A stretch of 56,482 bases of DNA. Origin: an uncultured Kiritimatiellota bacterium. Lineage in GTDB: Bacteria > Verrucomicrobiota > Kiritimatiellia > RFP12 > UBA1067. A program made the position numbers and the translations under genes. A model generated the notes under the pieces. That model was not told the origin of the DNA and did no database searches. It worked only from the letters and a program-made list of their open reading frames with translations. Location of the stretch: NCBI GenBank assembly GCA_934675625.1, contig CAKURH010000006.1:1-56482 (forward strand), given 5' to 3'. Positions 1 to 11,600 of this stretch are shown piece by piece; position 1 is the stretch's first letter; each line of letters starts with the position of its first letter.

Positions 1-2
1 GC

Positions 3-3000
3 GGCGGCGGCGCGGGCAAGAACGCGGCGGTGGCGGCGGGCGCGGGCGGCTCCGGCGTCGTCTACGTCCGCATCTCGCGGGTAATGGACGGAACCTTTAC
101 GAAGCCGGATGCGACGGTGTCCTACACCTACGACCGCCTGGCGCACTATTCGCTTGTGCCGAACGCCTTTTATACCGTGTCGGGCAACAACGTCGGGACG
201 AATGCGGGAATCTACGTGGCGACGGCGCATTTGCTGTCGGGCGTGACGTGGCCGGACGGCACGACGGATGATGTCACGGTCACGATGACAATTGAGAAAT
301 GCCCGGTCACGTTGAGTGACCTGTCCTTGGCGGGTTGGGACTACAACGCCACGTCGTTGCCCGAACCGACGTGCACGGTCGCCCCGTCGTGGGTCGAACC
401 GCTTTACGAGTATCAGAGGAAAAACGGGGCGAGCCGCCCGTCGGACGACGGCTGGTCGACGACGCGCCCGACGGATGCAGGTGACTACTGGATTCGCGCA
501 AGTGCCCCTGATTCGGACAATTACGTCTTCTCGCCGATCATGTCTTCGTTCTCGATTGCGCCGGTCGCCGTTTCGCTCGGCAGTTTTCAGCAGAAGGACT
601 GGATGCGCGGCACGCCGGACGAGGCGACGCCGCGCCCGATCATTGACGTCACCCCCGACTGGGCGGCAATCGAAGTCTCCTACGCCGACTACACGGAGGG
701 TTCGGCGGCCGCAGATATCCCCGAAGACCAGTGGAACACCGCCAAGCCGACGGAGATTGGCCATTACTGGGCGCGCGCGACCACGCCGTCGGACGGCAAC
801 TACGTGCCGACGCCCCAGTACGTTTATGCCGATTTCCGCATCGTCAACGGCCTTGGTGACCGCTTCATTGACTATGTCGAGATTACCAACCTCACCTACG
901 TCGGCTCGTCTCCGGCGGAGCTGACGAACTTTCCGTATCGTGTCACGCTTTCGGAAAAGGGGTTGCCGGGCTTTCTCTATGCGCGCGCGGTTGACGGCCA
1001 GTCGCTGGCCTTCACGGACGCAGACGGCAATGTGCTCCCCTATTTCTGTGGCGAGCGCGATTGGAATGCGCGTGGCGAAAGCGTCGTCTACGTGCGCCTG
1101 CCGCGTGTCACTTCCGAGCCGCAGCTGATTCGCCTTTACTGGTGTCTGCGGTCGACGGCGACCGTGCCGGATCATGAGCCGGACACGGTGTTTGCCGACT
1201 GGACGCAGACAGATGCCGATGCGCGACAGGATGAGGTCGATGCCGGCTTCGATCTCGTGGTGCGCAACGGCTACCGCGTCAATTTCTGGCGGCGGCTGCC
1301 GTCTCTGTCGAAAACGATGTGGAACGAGGGCGAGACTCCCGCGACCGTCACGGATCCGGTTCTCGCCGACGGCACGTTTGTCCGTCGTTTCCTCGACGCC
1401 GGCACGGGCGCGACGCTTTCGGGCATGCCGACGCAGGGCGGGGCCTACCGTGTCAGCTATGAGCTGGTGAACAAGAATCTCGAATATGAGGATCTCGAAT
1501 GCCACGTCGACTTCTGCATCATGGGTTCGCAGACGATGGACGACCTGAAGGGCGCATCTCCGTCCCTGACGCTGTCGGGGCGCGTCCTGCTCGCGAACGA
1601 TGACACGGCGCCCGGGCACGAAGTGACCGACCAGAGCTATTGGCAGACGAACGCCGTCGACCACGCCGTCTTCTGGACGCATACGGGGACGCATGACGTT
1701 TCCGCCGACTTCCCGAATCTGCGCAAATTCGCCGGCATTGACCACTACCTCAACTATCGTGACGACGCGGGACAGACGAATGTGCTCTGGCGGTTGACGA
1801 ACATCCTTCTCGGCAATACGTTTAATTCAGGCAACCTCGCGAACGAAGGCAGTGCCAAAGTGTTCCTGCCGACGTCATCGACGGCACGTCCGATTTCGTC
1901 CGAGACGGCGACAGGCGGCACGAATGTCGAGGCGGGATGGATGGTCTTTCGCAACACGACGGATGCGGCGATTTATTCGCCGTGCTATGCGGATGGCATC
2001 GGCACAATCTATTTCGACGCGATCAACACGCGTACGCCTAGCCAGTGCCCGCCGGAGATCTCGCACCTCGTCGTCGAGATTGCGACGAACGTTGTGGATG
2101 CGGCGACGGGCGCAAGTCTGCCGCCGACGGACGCGAACTGCCGAGGGCCGAATGCCTACGGCAACGTTGAGGACTTCGGGCGGCTGACGGAAGACCGGTG
2201 GCAGCGTGTCGCGCTCATTCCGCTCAAGCGCGACAACGGGGAGGCGACGTTCACGCGCCTCGCGGAAACGGATGAAGTCGTGCTGGATATCGCCCAGGGC
2301 AAGACGGTCAACAACTTTTTCCGCATTTGCGCGAACGTGGACTATCGCGGCCCGGTTCGTTTTCGCATCCGCCGCACGACGGCGTCGACACAGAGCCTTG
2401 ATTACCGGCAGCATTTGTTGGCCGTCGACAACGTGCTTGTCTCGTATCCGAAGTCGGTCGTGTCGCTCCAGCCGTACGGGCGGGTCGATGCCGAGAAGAC
2501 GGGGCGACTGACGGTCGGCCAGGAGGGCGCGTTCAACGTGCCGTTCCCGTCCGTCAACGACCTCGAGATCTACGCCCGCGCGACGAACGCGACGTGGGTC
2601 AGCGCGGTGACGAACCTCGACCCGAAGGCGCTCGTGCTGCTCGCCCGCATGAAATACCGCTGGCGCTACCTGAACCAGCGCTTTGAGCCTGCGGACGGTT
2701 CCTGGCTGTCTGTCGACTTGAGCCCCTTCGACGACTACCGGGCCTCGACGCCGCTGGAAGTGCCCGCGCAGTCGGGTGATGTGGAGTTCTTCTACGAAAG
2801 CTTCACGGCGATTCCCTACTACGACTATTACGACTATTCGGGGGCCGACTCCGACCGCGCGCTGAAGCTCGGCGGGCTCTACTCGGAGGAGACGGGCACG
2901 GTCACGAACCGCCTGAACGCGACGCGCGACTGGTTCTTCCGCTACCGCGCGGGGCAGAGTCCGTGGGGCGGTGTGAACGTCGTCCTCGCCGGCGACCTGA

Positions 3001-6000
3001 CGGCCAACCAGCCGATGGAACTGGTCGGCGACCACCTTTGGCGCGGCATGGTGCGCGTGCCGATCGGCACGTCCGGCACATCGACGTTCTTCTTCGACGG
3101 CATCGACCGCTGGGAGGAATGGGGCGAGAAGCCGACCGGGTCGGCGCAGTGGTTCCCGCTGACGGACGTGAAGCAGCTGCCGGGGCGCGGTCAGGCGAAG
3201 GTGGGCGGGACGCCGCGTTCGATTGCGGTTGACGACGCCTCGGGCTACCTTGAGTTCCAGTTCAACGACGAAAGCGGCGTCTTCACCGTTGGGCACGCCG
3301 AGTTCCAGACGTTCAACCAGTGGCATGACGCGCGGCGCGAGGGCGAGACGTTCGTCGGCAGCTACGCCGAGACGAGCGGCGTGAGCGTCGCCGAGATGAT
3401 CCAGACGAACGCCCACATGAACACGTGGTCGCTCTTCAAGTCGACCGACTCGACTTGGAACGAGGACTTCGACCTCGCGAACTACATCAACGACGGCTAC
3501 CCGAAATACACGTCGGACTACATCTCGCAGAAGATGCCGCACCAGTGGAACGGCGTGAACGGCCTTTTCGTCGACGCGGCGCTGACGCGCTCGAACTACG
3601 TCGACAAGGCGACGTCGTCGGGCATCGCCTGGCAGATGGCGGGACGCGGCCGGGGCAGCGTCTCCTACACGCAGAGCGACACGCCGTCCGGCATCGAGAA
3701 GGTCAGCTTCCAGGCGCGTCTCGCGCAGGCCGTCACGTTCGCCGACTTCTCGCCGTGTTACAGCGGCGATACGCTGACGCTGCAGAACTACACGTTCGTC
3801 TGTCCGGCGGTCATGTCGGCCGCGAACGGCAACGACTATGCGCCGAACGCCTCGATGAGCGTCGTCGGCTACTACTTCCCGGGGCGCGGCTGCTACGAGT
3901 TCCGCGTCGAGCGGCGCGGCAACGACGGTCTGCAGCTCCTGCTTTACAAGTGGCGGCTCATCGACGGCGAGATCAAGAGCGAATGCCTCGCCTCACGTTG
4001 GTTCTCGGGCGCGTCGATGCAGCATGACGGCGGTTCCGGCAACATGGTCGGCAACCTGTCGGAAAAGGTGCCGAAGACCTGGTGCCTCTACCTGTCGCTC
4101 GGCGAAGACGCGTCGGCGTCTGGCGCGACGACGGTTCTCGCGGGCCTGTCCGTCAACAGCGACAGCCCGGCGGCGGCGTTCAGCGGCGTGAACTACCGTT
4201 CGCTTTGCGTCGTCGATGACACGGCGACGCGCCACACGTTCGGCACGTTCGGCGTCCTGCCGACGAACTGTCAGGGCCAGTTCATCGACCCGCGCCGTTG
4301 GACGGCCGTTGTGCCGCGCTCCAGCGTGACGTGGACGTCGCTCTCGGCCGGCGAAACGGAGGCGTATCCGCTCTGGAAGGGCTACGCCGACTCGAAGTCC
4401 GTGACGTTCGTGAAGACCCAGTCCAGCATGGGCGATGCGCTGAGGGGAAATGCCTGGGTCTTCCAGCCGAGCCGCACCGAGATTTCGACGAACAAGCTCT
4501 CGAACCTCAACTGGCTCTACGGTGTCAAGGCGCCGGACGACTTGACGCAGACGGTGAATGTCCAGCTTAAGCCCGTCAGCGGCGACGGCGGGTGGCAGAC
4601 GATCACGAACGTCGTCGTCAGCCGCTACGCCTTCGACCCGTTCGAGGTCACGCTGCGCACGAACGCGAACTGCCACGTGCAGCTCGTCTCGGGCGCGAAG
4701 CCGACGGACGTCACGGTCTGGGACATCCGGCAGACGGCGTGGAACGGACAGGACATTGAGGGCATCGACGGCCTTTCGCGGGATTTCATCTACACGCAGG
4801 GTCGCGTGGACGAAGTCATCGAAGGCGATGTGACCAACCGCTACGTCACGCTCCAGCCGGCGCGTGCGAATCCGGCGCGTGCGCTGTCGGTGCGCTCGCC
4901 GCTCCTGCAGGGCCTCGGCATGGTCGGCTTCTCGTACAAGGACGTGCAGGAGGGCTGTCGCCTGCTCGTGCAGGTCGCGACGAACGACGTCCGCAGCAAC
5001 CTGAACGGCACGCGCGGCTACAACTACGCGACAAACGCGGTGCCGTTGGGGACGGACGCGCAGATACCGCAGTGGATCACCGTGCGCGAATACGCCTACG
5101 ATGAGCTCAAGGACGCGACGACGAAGGAATACTACCTCGGCTGGCACGACCATGCGGACAATCCGCTGGAGGGCGTGATTCGCCTCGCAATCGCGCCGTC
5201 CGTCGTCGCGGAGGCCGCTGGGCTGGCGCAGACGAACCCCGACTATGGCGCACTCACGCTGACGGACGTCTACGTGCACGATGAGCCGGCGCTCGACACG
5301 CGCAGCTGGATCGGCTTCAACTTGCGCGTCGTGGGCGACTCGGAGGACACGGAGCGCCGCATGCTGCTTTCCGACGCCTCGGTCAGCAAGTCCGGCGGCG
5401 AGATCGGCTCGGGCCTTTCGGCGGGCCTCAACGACTCGCTGCGCCAGATCGTAGGTGATGTCTCGGAATACGACAAGGTCAACCCGTGCGTGCAGTCGCC
5501 GACGTTCGGCTCGTACGCGCTGACGAACGGCGTCGTGAAACAGGCGTCGATTGGCCAAGTGCGTTTCCGGGCGCGTCTCTACGAGACGAACGCGGCCGCG
5601 ATGACGCCGGCGACCGTCACGCTCTACGGCGTGCGGGACGGCGCGGCGACCGACTGGGGCGACCCCGTCACCAACTTCACGGTCTCGACGCCGGTCTACG
5701 AGCTGTTCGAATACCGCGCGCCGGCGCAGCGGAACTTCGCGGCGATTCGCCTCGTGGTGGACAACGTGATCAATCCCGTGACGGGCGTGACGCCGCAGCG
5801 CGTCCTGCTGGACGAAGTGGCCGTCACGGAGAAGACCGACTCAAAGGTCGGCTTCGTCTATGCGCGCCCGTTCCGCAACGGCATCGAGAACGACTGGGTG
5901 GTCTCGGACATCCTCGACAAGAACCAGCAGCCGCTGAGCGGCGAGTCGTGGGGCGTTCAGACCCAGCTCAAGCTCGACCAGCTTGCGGACGACATCGACA

Positions 6001-8096
6001 CCGACCGTGGCTTCCGCGTGACGCTGCGCACCTTCACGGGCACGAGCCCCTGGGGCTACGACCGCTGGCTGGACGCGGACGGCGCGAGCGCCGAGGTCGA
6101 GCTGACGCAGGTCGGGCCGAAGACGAACTACACCTTCCGCTCGACGGGGAGCGTCCCGGCGTCGATCTACAAGCCGGATCCATCCGGCGGCAACGCCGTC
6201 GTGCAGTACGTCGTGACGGCCTACTACTACGAGCGCGGCGGCACGACGGAACTGTCGTCGATGATTGGCGACGGTGAGGTCGAGGGCGACGAGTGGACAA
6301 ACCCGACGTGGTATGCGCCGGTCGACTACAACGACGAATACGGCGACGCCCATGCGCACTTCTCGCCGTACACGATTCTCGAAGCGGTGCTGCCGGGGCG
6401 CGTGTGGATCAACGAGTTGAACTGGAACGACGGCGCGTACCGCAGCGTCACCAACCAGTTCATCGAACTTGCCGTGCCGTGGGGCGTCGACCTCAAGGGC
6501 TGGCGCCTGCAGATGACGGACATCAACCACCGCACGCTCACGCTCGCCGTCCTCGGACAGAACGGCGTGCCGACGATGAAGAAGACGACGGACGGTCACC
6601 GCAGCGGCGACTATGACTTCCTCGTGCTCGTGAGCCCGAAGACGCGGGATGCGAACGCCCTCGTCGACGGCTTGACCGGCCAGCCGCTCGTGCCGGACGG
6701 CACATGGACTGAGACGCAGCTTTCGAGCACCTTCCCCGGCTCCTCGCTCCAGTATGACACGCCCTACGAGTTTTCGCTCTACCGGCCGAGTGGCATTCTG
6801 GAGCAGCAGATTGTCGTCGGCGGCACGAACACGATGATCGGCAGCGCGTTCGAGTCGTATGCCTACATGTATGAAGGCACGAACCTCGTGCGCGAACTGA
6901 ACGAGGTCCTCTACAGCGCCAAACGGTATTTCGCCGGCAACGACAACGCCTACCTGGCGGATGGCCGGACGCTCTCGTCGTTCGGCGTGGCGGGCAGCGC
7001 GCATGGCGAGGAGGGCGGCTGGTCACCGGAGATGGCGTTCACGCCCGGGCGCGTCAATGCCGGGCAGGATCCGCTCGTCGGGTGGTACGTCCAGCCGCGC
7101 GGCGACAGCGTCTGGGTCTATGCGCAGGTGGTTGGCGACGCGCTCTCCCAGCGCATCGGGAAGGACACGGCGCGCGACACGTTCGCCATCGTCAGCGTCG
7201 GCGGCGGCACCAACATCGTCTACGAGGCGCTGCCGTGGCACGGCATCGGCGCGCTGACCGTGAACGGCGTGACGAACGCGGCGGCGACGGGGCGGTCGGC
7301 CTACACGCTCAACCTGAACAACGTCACCGAGACGACCTACGTGGTCGCGCATGCGGGCGTCAGTTCGCAGCTGCTCGACGCGGGGCTCGACCCGAACGAC
7401 CGCTACACGCCCGCCGTGGCGAAGTGGCTTGCCGATCGTGCGGCGGCGGGGACGCTGAAGAACCCGGAGGGGCCGATCTCGCTCGGCTATTACAAGGGGC
7501 TGCAGGAGTCCGATGAGCCGGAGCCGCTGACGCTCAAGGCGATGTACTGGCTTGACATCGACCCGACGAATCCGGGCTGGTGGCTGCGCGGCGACGTCAT
7601 CGAGGCCAAAGGCGAGCCGATCTACCGCAAGCGCCAGTGGAACGCGCAGTGGACGGAGCACTACACCAACCAGCTTGTCAGGCTGAAGCTCTACCTGTCG
7701 AACGACACGGATCAGGTCGTCTATGCCCCGAATCGCCTGCAGGGCCTCGGCAACGAGCGGTCGGACGAGACGTCGCAGACGGCCAACTGGACGTCGGTGA
7801 CGTTCCGGGTGACGGCGGCCCTGCAGAACGACCTCGCGAACAACAACTTTCTGCCGTTCCGCTGGTTCACGTTTGGGCCGAACAGCTTTGACGATGACTT
7901 CACGGCGGCGATTGAGATTCTCGATCCGTTCTCGCGGTCTTCGCCGGGCTACGACTACGGCTGGACTGCGTGGCGCGGCACGTCGATGTTCTTCAAGTGG
8001 AAGCTTGGCGACGACGCCCGTCCGCCGGTCACGGTCGAAATGTTGGACAAGCAGTCCACCTACGACGGCCCGCCCTTCGAGGATGAAACGCCATGA
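3..8096 (+). CDS. Giant secreted multidomain protein, 3' part (5' end outside window)
   Basis: The frame is open to the left edge, so this is the C-terminal ~2,700 residues of a larger protein. The first GTG in frame (position 30) is not a credible start because it lies inside a Gly/Ala-rich stretch ending GGSGVVYVRI, the usual end of a glycine-rich secreted-protein domain. MBG-like beta domains follow (about 110-900), then a DUF2341-like region (about 860-1150, F-P-Y-R-V-T-L and V-Y-V-R-L motifs), repeated beta-sandwich-looking segments rich in Tyr, Asn, Thr and Asp, and a lamin-tail-like module near 6400-6900 (W-I-N-E-L-N and L-K-G-W-R-L). There is no enzyme motif, transmembrane helix or PEP-CTERM tail. 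It is probably a cell-surface or secreted adhesin-like protein. Domain calls are by eye; the role is inferred. Confidence 0.8.
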   Translation, partial: GGGAGKNAAVAAGAGGSGVVYVRISRVMDGTFTKPDATVSYTYDRLAHYSLVPNAFYTVSGNNVGTNAGIYVATAHLLSGVTWPDGTTDDVTVTMTIEKCPVTLSDLSLAGWDYNATSLPEPTCTVAPSWVEPLYEYQRKNGASRPSDDGWSTTRPTDAGDYWIRASAPDSDNYVFSPIMSSFSIAPVAVSLGSFQQKDWMRGTPDEATPRPIIDVTPDWAAIEVSYADYTEGSAAADIPEDQWNTAKPTEIGHYWARATTPSDGNYVPTPQYVYADFRIVNGLGDRFIDYVEITNLTYVGSSPAELTNFPYRVTLSEKGLPGFLYARAVDGQSLAFTDADGNVLPYFCGERDWNARGESVVYVRLPRVTSEPQLIRLYWCLRSTATVPDHEPDTVFADWTQTDADARQDEVDAGFDLVVRNGYRVNFWRRLPSLSKTMWNEGETPATVTDPVLADGTFVRRFLDAGTGATLSGMPTQGGAYRVSYELVNKNLEYEDLECHVDFCIMGSQTMDDLKGASPSLTLSGRVLLANDDTAPGHEVTDQSYWQTNAVDHAVFWTHTGTHDVSADFPNLRKFAGIDHYLNYRDDAGQTNVLWRLTNILLGNTFNSGNLANEGSAKVFLPTSSTARPISSETATGGTNVEAGWMVFRNTTDAAIYSPCYADGIGTIYFDAINTRTPSQCPPEISHLVVEIATNVVDAATGASLPPTDANCRGPNAYGNVEDFGRLTEDRWQRVALIPLKRDNGEATFTRLAETDEVVLDIAQGKTVNNFFRICANVDYRGPVRFRIRRTTASTQSLDYRQHLLAVDNVLVSYPKSVVSLQPYGRVDAEKTGRLTVGQEGAFNVPFPSVNDLEIYARATNATWVSAVTNLDPKALVLLARMKYRWRYLNQRFEPADGSWLSVDLSPFDDYRASTPLEVPAQSGDVEFFYESFTAIPYYDYYDYSGADSDRALKLGGLYSEETGTVTNRLNATRDWFFRYRAGQSPWGGVNVVLAGDLTANQPMELVGDHLWRGMVRVPIGTSGTSTFFFDGIDRWEEWGEKPTGSAQWFPLTDVKQLPGRGQAKVGGTPRSIAVDDASGYLEFQFNDESGVFTVGHAEFQTFNQWHDARREGETFVGSYAETSGVSVAEMIQTNAHMNTWSLFKSTDSTWNEDFDLANYINDGYPKYTSDYISQKMPHQWNGVNGLFVDAALTRSNYVDKATSSGIAWQMAGRGRGSVSYTQSDTPSGIEKVSFQARLAQAVTFADFSPCYSGDTLTLQNYTFVCPAVMSAANGNDYAPNASMSVVGYYFPGRGCYEFRVERRGNDGLQLLLYKWRLIDGEIKSECLASRWFSGASMQHDGGSGNMVGNLSEKVPKTWCLYLSLGEDASASGATTVLAGLSVNSDSPAAAFSGVNYRSLCVVDDTATRHTFGTFGVLPTNCQGQFIDPRRWTAVVPRSSVTWTSLSAGETEAYPLWKGYADSKSVTFVKTQSSMGDALRGNAWVFQPSRTEISTNKLSNLNWLYGVKAPDDLTQTVNVQLKPVSGDGGWQTITNVVVSRYAFDPFEVTLRTNANCHVQLVSGAKPTDVTVWDIRQTAWNGQDIEGIDGLSRDFIYTQGRVDEVIEGDVTNRYVTLQPARANPARALSVRSPLLQGLGMVGFSYKDVQEGCRLLVQVATNDVRSNLNGTRGYNYATNAVPLGTDAQIPQWITVREYAYDELKDATTKEYYLGWHDHADNPLEGVIRLAIAPSVVAEAAGLAQTNPDYGALTLTDVYVHDEPALDTRSWIGFNLRVVGDSEDTERRMLLSDASVSKSGGEIGSGLSAGLNDSLRQIVGDVSEYDKVNPCVQSPTFGSYALTNGVVKQASIGQVRFRARLYETNAAAMTPATVTLYGVRDGAATDWGDPVTNFTVSTPVYELFEYRAPAQRNFAAIRLVVDNVINPVTGVTPQRVLLDEVAVTEKTDSKVGFVYARPFRNGIENDWVVSDILDKNQQPLSGESWGVQTQLKLDQLADDIDTDRGFRVTLRTFTGTSPWGYDRWLDADGASAEVELTQVGPKTNYTFRSTGSVPASIYKPDPSGGNAVVQYVVTAYYYERGGTTELSSMIGDGEVEGDEWTNPTWYAPVDYNDEYGDAHAHFSPYTILEAVLPGRVWINELNWNDGAYRSVTNQFIELAVPWGVDLKGWRLQMTDINHRTLTLAVLGQNGVPTMKKTTDGHRSGDYDFLVLVSPKTRDANALVDGLTGQPLVPDGTWTETQLSSTFPGSSLQYDTPYEFSLYRPSGILEQQIVVGGTNTMIGSAFESYAYMYEGTNLVRELNEVLYSAKRYFAGNDNAYLADGRTLSSFGVAGSAHGEEGGWSPEMAFTPGRVNAGQDPLVGWYVQPRGDSVWVYAQVVGDALSQRIGKDTARDTFAIVSVGGGTNIVYEALPWHGIGALTVNGVTNAAATGRSAYTLNLNNVTETTYVVAHAGVSSQLLDAGLDPNDRYTPAVAKWLADRAAAGTLKNPEGPISLGYYKGLQESDEPEPLTLKAMYWLDIDPTNPGWWLRGDVIEAKGEPIYRKRQWNAQWTEHYTNQLVRLKLYLSNDTDQVVYAPNRLQGLGNERSDETSQTANWTSVTFRVTAALQNDLANNNFLPFRWFTFGPNSFDDDFTAAIEILDPFSRSSPGYDYGWTAWRGTSMFFKWKLGDDARPPVTVEMLDKQSTYDGPPFEDETP

Positions 8097-8145
8097 AGAT
8101 TGTCGATAACCTTTTGCCATCCTGTTTACAGACAGTAGATAACCC

Positions 8146-8175
8146 TTGCCTTTTGTCCGCGATTTTTGGTATTAT
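8146..8175 (+). promoter_or_regulatory. Sigma70-like promoter for the lipoprotein/giant-protein unit
   Basis: TTGCCT (8146-8151), 18 bp, TATTAT (8170-8175). The -10 sits in GATTTTTGGTATTATCCG, nearly identical to the box before the C10 protease gene at about 37848-37866. Upstream, GATAACC-type sequence occurs twice, 33 bp apart (8105-8118 and 8138-8150), possibly an operator. Confidence 0.55.
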
Positions 8176-8218
8176 CCGCAGTGCAAGAGTGGGAGAAGAT
8201 TTCTCACAGGGCTAGAAT

Positions 8219-8650
8219 ATGACAGTGAAGACGAGTACAAGTCCGAATCTCGTGCCTTTCGCGCTGTGCGCGGCGGGCGCGTGTCTGTTGCTTGTCGCCG
8301 GGTGCGGCAAGTCCGAAAAGGAGGAGGCGGTCGATCCGTCCGCCCCCGAAAGCTACATGAACGATTCGTCGTTTCGCCAGAAGCTCTCGGCCGACCGCAA
8401 AGCGCGGCAGGGGCTTCTGCGCGCCCGCAGCGAAATCGTCTCGCAGATGAAGGCGATGATCGACGCGAAGAAGCGCGAACTCGGCACGGACGACCTGTCG
8501 AAGGTCAAGGCCGAGCTAGAGAAGGAGCCGACGTGGCAGGATCTCTGCAAGCAGTGCGAAGAGGCGACCGAAAAGGTCGAAGCGAGCCGCAAGGCGACGC
8601 TGAACACGGTGCGCGCGCGCATCACCCCCAAGGAACCCATTTCTAAGTGA
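8219..8650 (+). CDS. Small coiled-coil lipoprotein, unknown function
   Basis: The 143-residue product has a short N-region, a hydrophobic core (VPFALCAAGACLLLVAG) and a lipobox with Cys at about residue 29, so it is predicted to be lipid-anchored in the periplasm. The rest is charged and helical, rich in Lys, Glu and Arg, with probable coiled coil. It contains W-Q-D-L-C-K-Q-C-E-E, which echoes the LWQT motif of the lipoproteins near 47.4 and 54.8 kb, but I cannot show homology. The ATG at 8219 is about 44 nt past the -10 box, with no strong Shine-Dalgarno sequence. The stop overlaps a GTG in the frame of the next gene, so the two are probably cotranscribed. Function unknown. Confidence 0.75.
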   Translation: MTVKTSTSPNLVPFALCAAGACLLLVAGCGKSEKEEAVDPSAPESYMNDSSFRQKLSADRKARQGLLRARSEIVSQMKAMIDAKKRELGTDDLSKVKAELEKEPTWQDLCKQCEEATEKVEASRKATLNTVRARITPKEPISK

Positions 8651-8664
8651 AGAGAAAGAAAACT

Positions 8665-11600
8665 ATGAACATCAGCAAACGACTCTCAATCCTGACGCTC
8701 GCCCTTGCGGCGTTTGCGGCGGCCCCGACCGAGGCGGCCACCGGTGACATCGTCGAAATCCGTGCGGTGGACGACACGGCCAACCTCATGGTGTTCGGCT
8801 CCGCGCGAAATGCCGGGAACACCTATCTCTGCTCGGCGAATCATCCGCTCTCGGCGGGCGACAAGCTTTACATCCGCGTCCGCATGCTCGTGCGCAACTA
8901 TGACGCCGTGCGGCGCGGCATCGAGGATCCGAAGGTGTGGACGTTCAAGAACGGGGCGCTGGGCGGCAGTCTGCTCAACCGTCCGAAGCTTGGCCTCTAC
9001 ATGGGCCAGGACCGCGCGCCGGCCTACGCCGAGCTGAGCGACTTCGGCCCCCAGCCGTGGCAGCAGAGCGGCACGCTCGTGACGGACGACCTCGGCAACG
9101 CCGACACGGGTTGCCGGTACTACACCGATTTCTACTTCTGCTACACGGTTCAGGCCGGCGACCTCAGTCTGCCGGTTCGTCTGCTCAACGCTTCGGGCAC
9201 GGGCCCGGCGGACAACAGCGACACGGATGCCGCCTATTATCTGCTCAACTGCCAGACGGACTCCCAGTACTTTGTCCTGAGCGATTCCGACGGCAACGTC
9301 GCGAACTTCTTCTACGGCGCGGATGTCTTGCCGTCGGGCGTGGACTGGCCGGTCGGCGATGCCACCACGGCGGGTCCGGTGCGGAACTACGATCTCGCGG
9401 CCGAGGGCGCGTTCGTGAAGACGATTGACTTTGATTCGGGCGATCCATCCCTCACCGGTTACTGGCGTGAGGTCTACGAGGGGCTCGGCCCCGACACGAT
9501 TCCGTCCCTGATTGTCGTTGGCGGCGAGAATGCCGAGGCGACGGTCGTCTATCTCTGGTCGTCCGACGAGACGAAGGTCGAGCTGGCGGCGTCGGGCGAC
9601 AACACGATCGTCACGACGTCGGATGGGCGGCACCTTCTGCGCGTGCCGGTTCCGGTCGGGGCCTCGTCCGTCACCTTCACGATGAGGGGCGCGACGGGCG
9701 CGGCCGAGGGCGACGAGGCCGAGATCTTCATGAGCCCGGTCGCGAACGCGGTCTATCGTCCGACGGGCGAACTCGCGGGCGTGACCGTGAGCCGCCTCGT
9801 GCGCGTCGGCGCGCCTCGCGAGCCGACCGTGCGGATCTTCATCAACGCGCAGGACAAGGTGTCTGACACGAAGGTCGCCGGGCCCGAGTACGCGATCTGC
9901 GAGAACCAGCTGATCCTGACGGTGGCGCCGACCTGCCCCGACCCGATTACCGTCCGCATCAAGGCGGCTGTCAATACCGACGACACGCTGAGCACGCTGG
10001 CGGACATCTTCGACCAGAACATCCTCCGCATTGCGTCCGCTGCGTTCGGCGGCAATCCGCTTGACCAGAAGGTTTCGGAGGTCGTGATTCCCGCCGGCAC
10101 GTCGACGCTGCCGCTGAACCTCTATCTGCTCGGCGCGACGTCGAAGACCCACACGCAGGGCGTGACGTTCTCGTTGGAGAAGGTCGCCGGGCCGACGAGC
10201 GCGCAGGTTCCGACCGACTCCAACTGCACGCTGTATATCCGCAGAACCTCGAAGCCCGTGATCGCCGCGTCGACGCCGGAGTTCACCGTGGGCGAGACGC
10301 TGGGCACGATCGAGATCGGTTCGGGCACTGAGCGGGAATTCGCGCTTGAAATCGAGGACACGTATAAGAACCTTCATGACACGGCGACCGGCTACACCTT
10401 CACGTGGAAGATCGAAGGCGAGGAGGTTGAGCCGGCCGACGGCATTATCATGGATGAGGATGACGGGCTCTTCAAGGCGTCCGCGACATTCTACACCGTG
10501 ACGTCTGGCAAGGAGCTGACGCTGCAGGTGACCGCGCCGAACGGCACGAAGTCCGACGTCGTGAAGTATTGGCTCATCGTCAATGACGGCAAGTACACGA
10601 CAATCGCCCGCACTGACAGTCGTCTCGTTTTCTGCGAAGGTGAAGAGACGCGCATCAAGCTGGGCCTCACGCAGGCCTACAGCGGCACGGGCTACATCTT
10701 CCTCTCGGCTGATGACCCGACGCAGCTCACGTTCATTGACTCGCCGCTCACGACGGAGGGCGCGCAGATTACCCGCGGCACGACCGAGGTCGCGACCGAG
10801 CGGGTCGTGCGCTTCCTTGACGGCGGCAAAGACCTGTCGCTCAAGGCCGTCCTTTGCTCTCAGAACGACCCGAGCCGTCCGGTCACGACGTTCGGCAGCG
10901 GCACGATTGAGTTCACCGTCACGAACAGGCCGCCGCAGGTGATGTCCGTCACGGCCGCCGGCCAGTATCGGAGCGCAGACCAGAACGGCCAGGCGTTGCC
11001 GGACGCGATTTCGCGCGGCGTCGTGAAGACGTTCTCGGTCGTGGTGGACGACGTGGACGCCGACCTCAACGCGACGGGTGCCGACGCGATGACGGTAAAG
11101 TGGGTCATCGACGGCACGCCCCATGAGGTGACGCATGACGAGTCGGCGACATTTTCCGTCCAGCACACCTTCGCGAACGAGAAGGACAATGCGCTCGTGC
11201 AGGTCTTCGTGAAGGACAAGGACATGACGGCGTATCCGTCGGTGCCGAACTTCAGCTTCACCGCGAAAATCAAGGACACGCCGCGCGTGACGATTGCCCC
11301 CTCTGCGTCGATGTTCGTCGAAAAGGACAAGAACGTCTCGACGATTACCGTTGGGCTGACGGAGGCGGCGTCGGCTCCGATTATGGTGCGCTTCACGGTC
11401 AGCCAGACCTCGGCGGCTGACGGCGGCTATCTCAAGATCCGTACCCAGGACGGTTCGGTCGCGGCGGCGATGGATGCGGACGGCAACGAGATTCCGGGCG
11501 CGTATGACCTGACTTTCGGTGCGGGCGTCCTTCAGAAGATTCTCATCGTCTCCGACATGGACGGCACGATCGAAACGCAGGCCGGACTGGATCTCAACGC

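Noticed and set aside
8146..8646. Plus-strand frame overlapping the lipoprotein at 8219
   Set aside because: No signal peptide, Arg-rich composition, and it covers the promoter region; the lipoprotein frame is far better supported.
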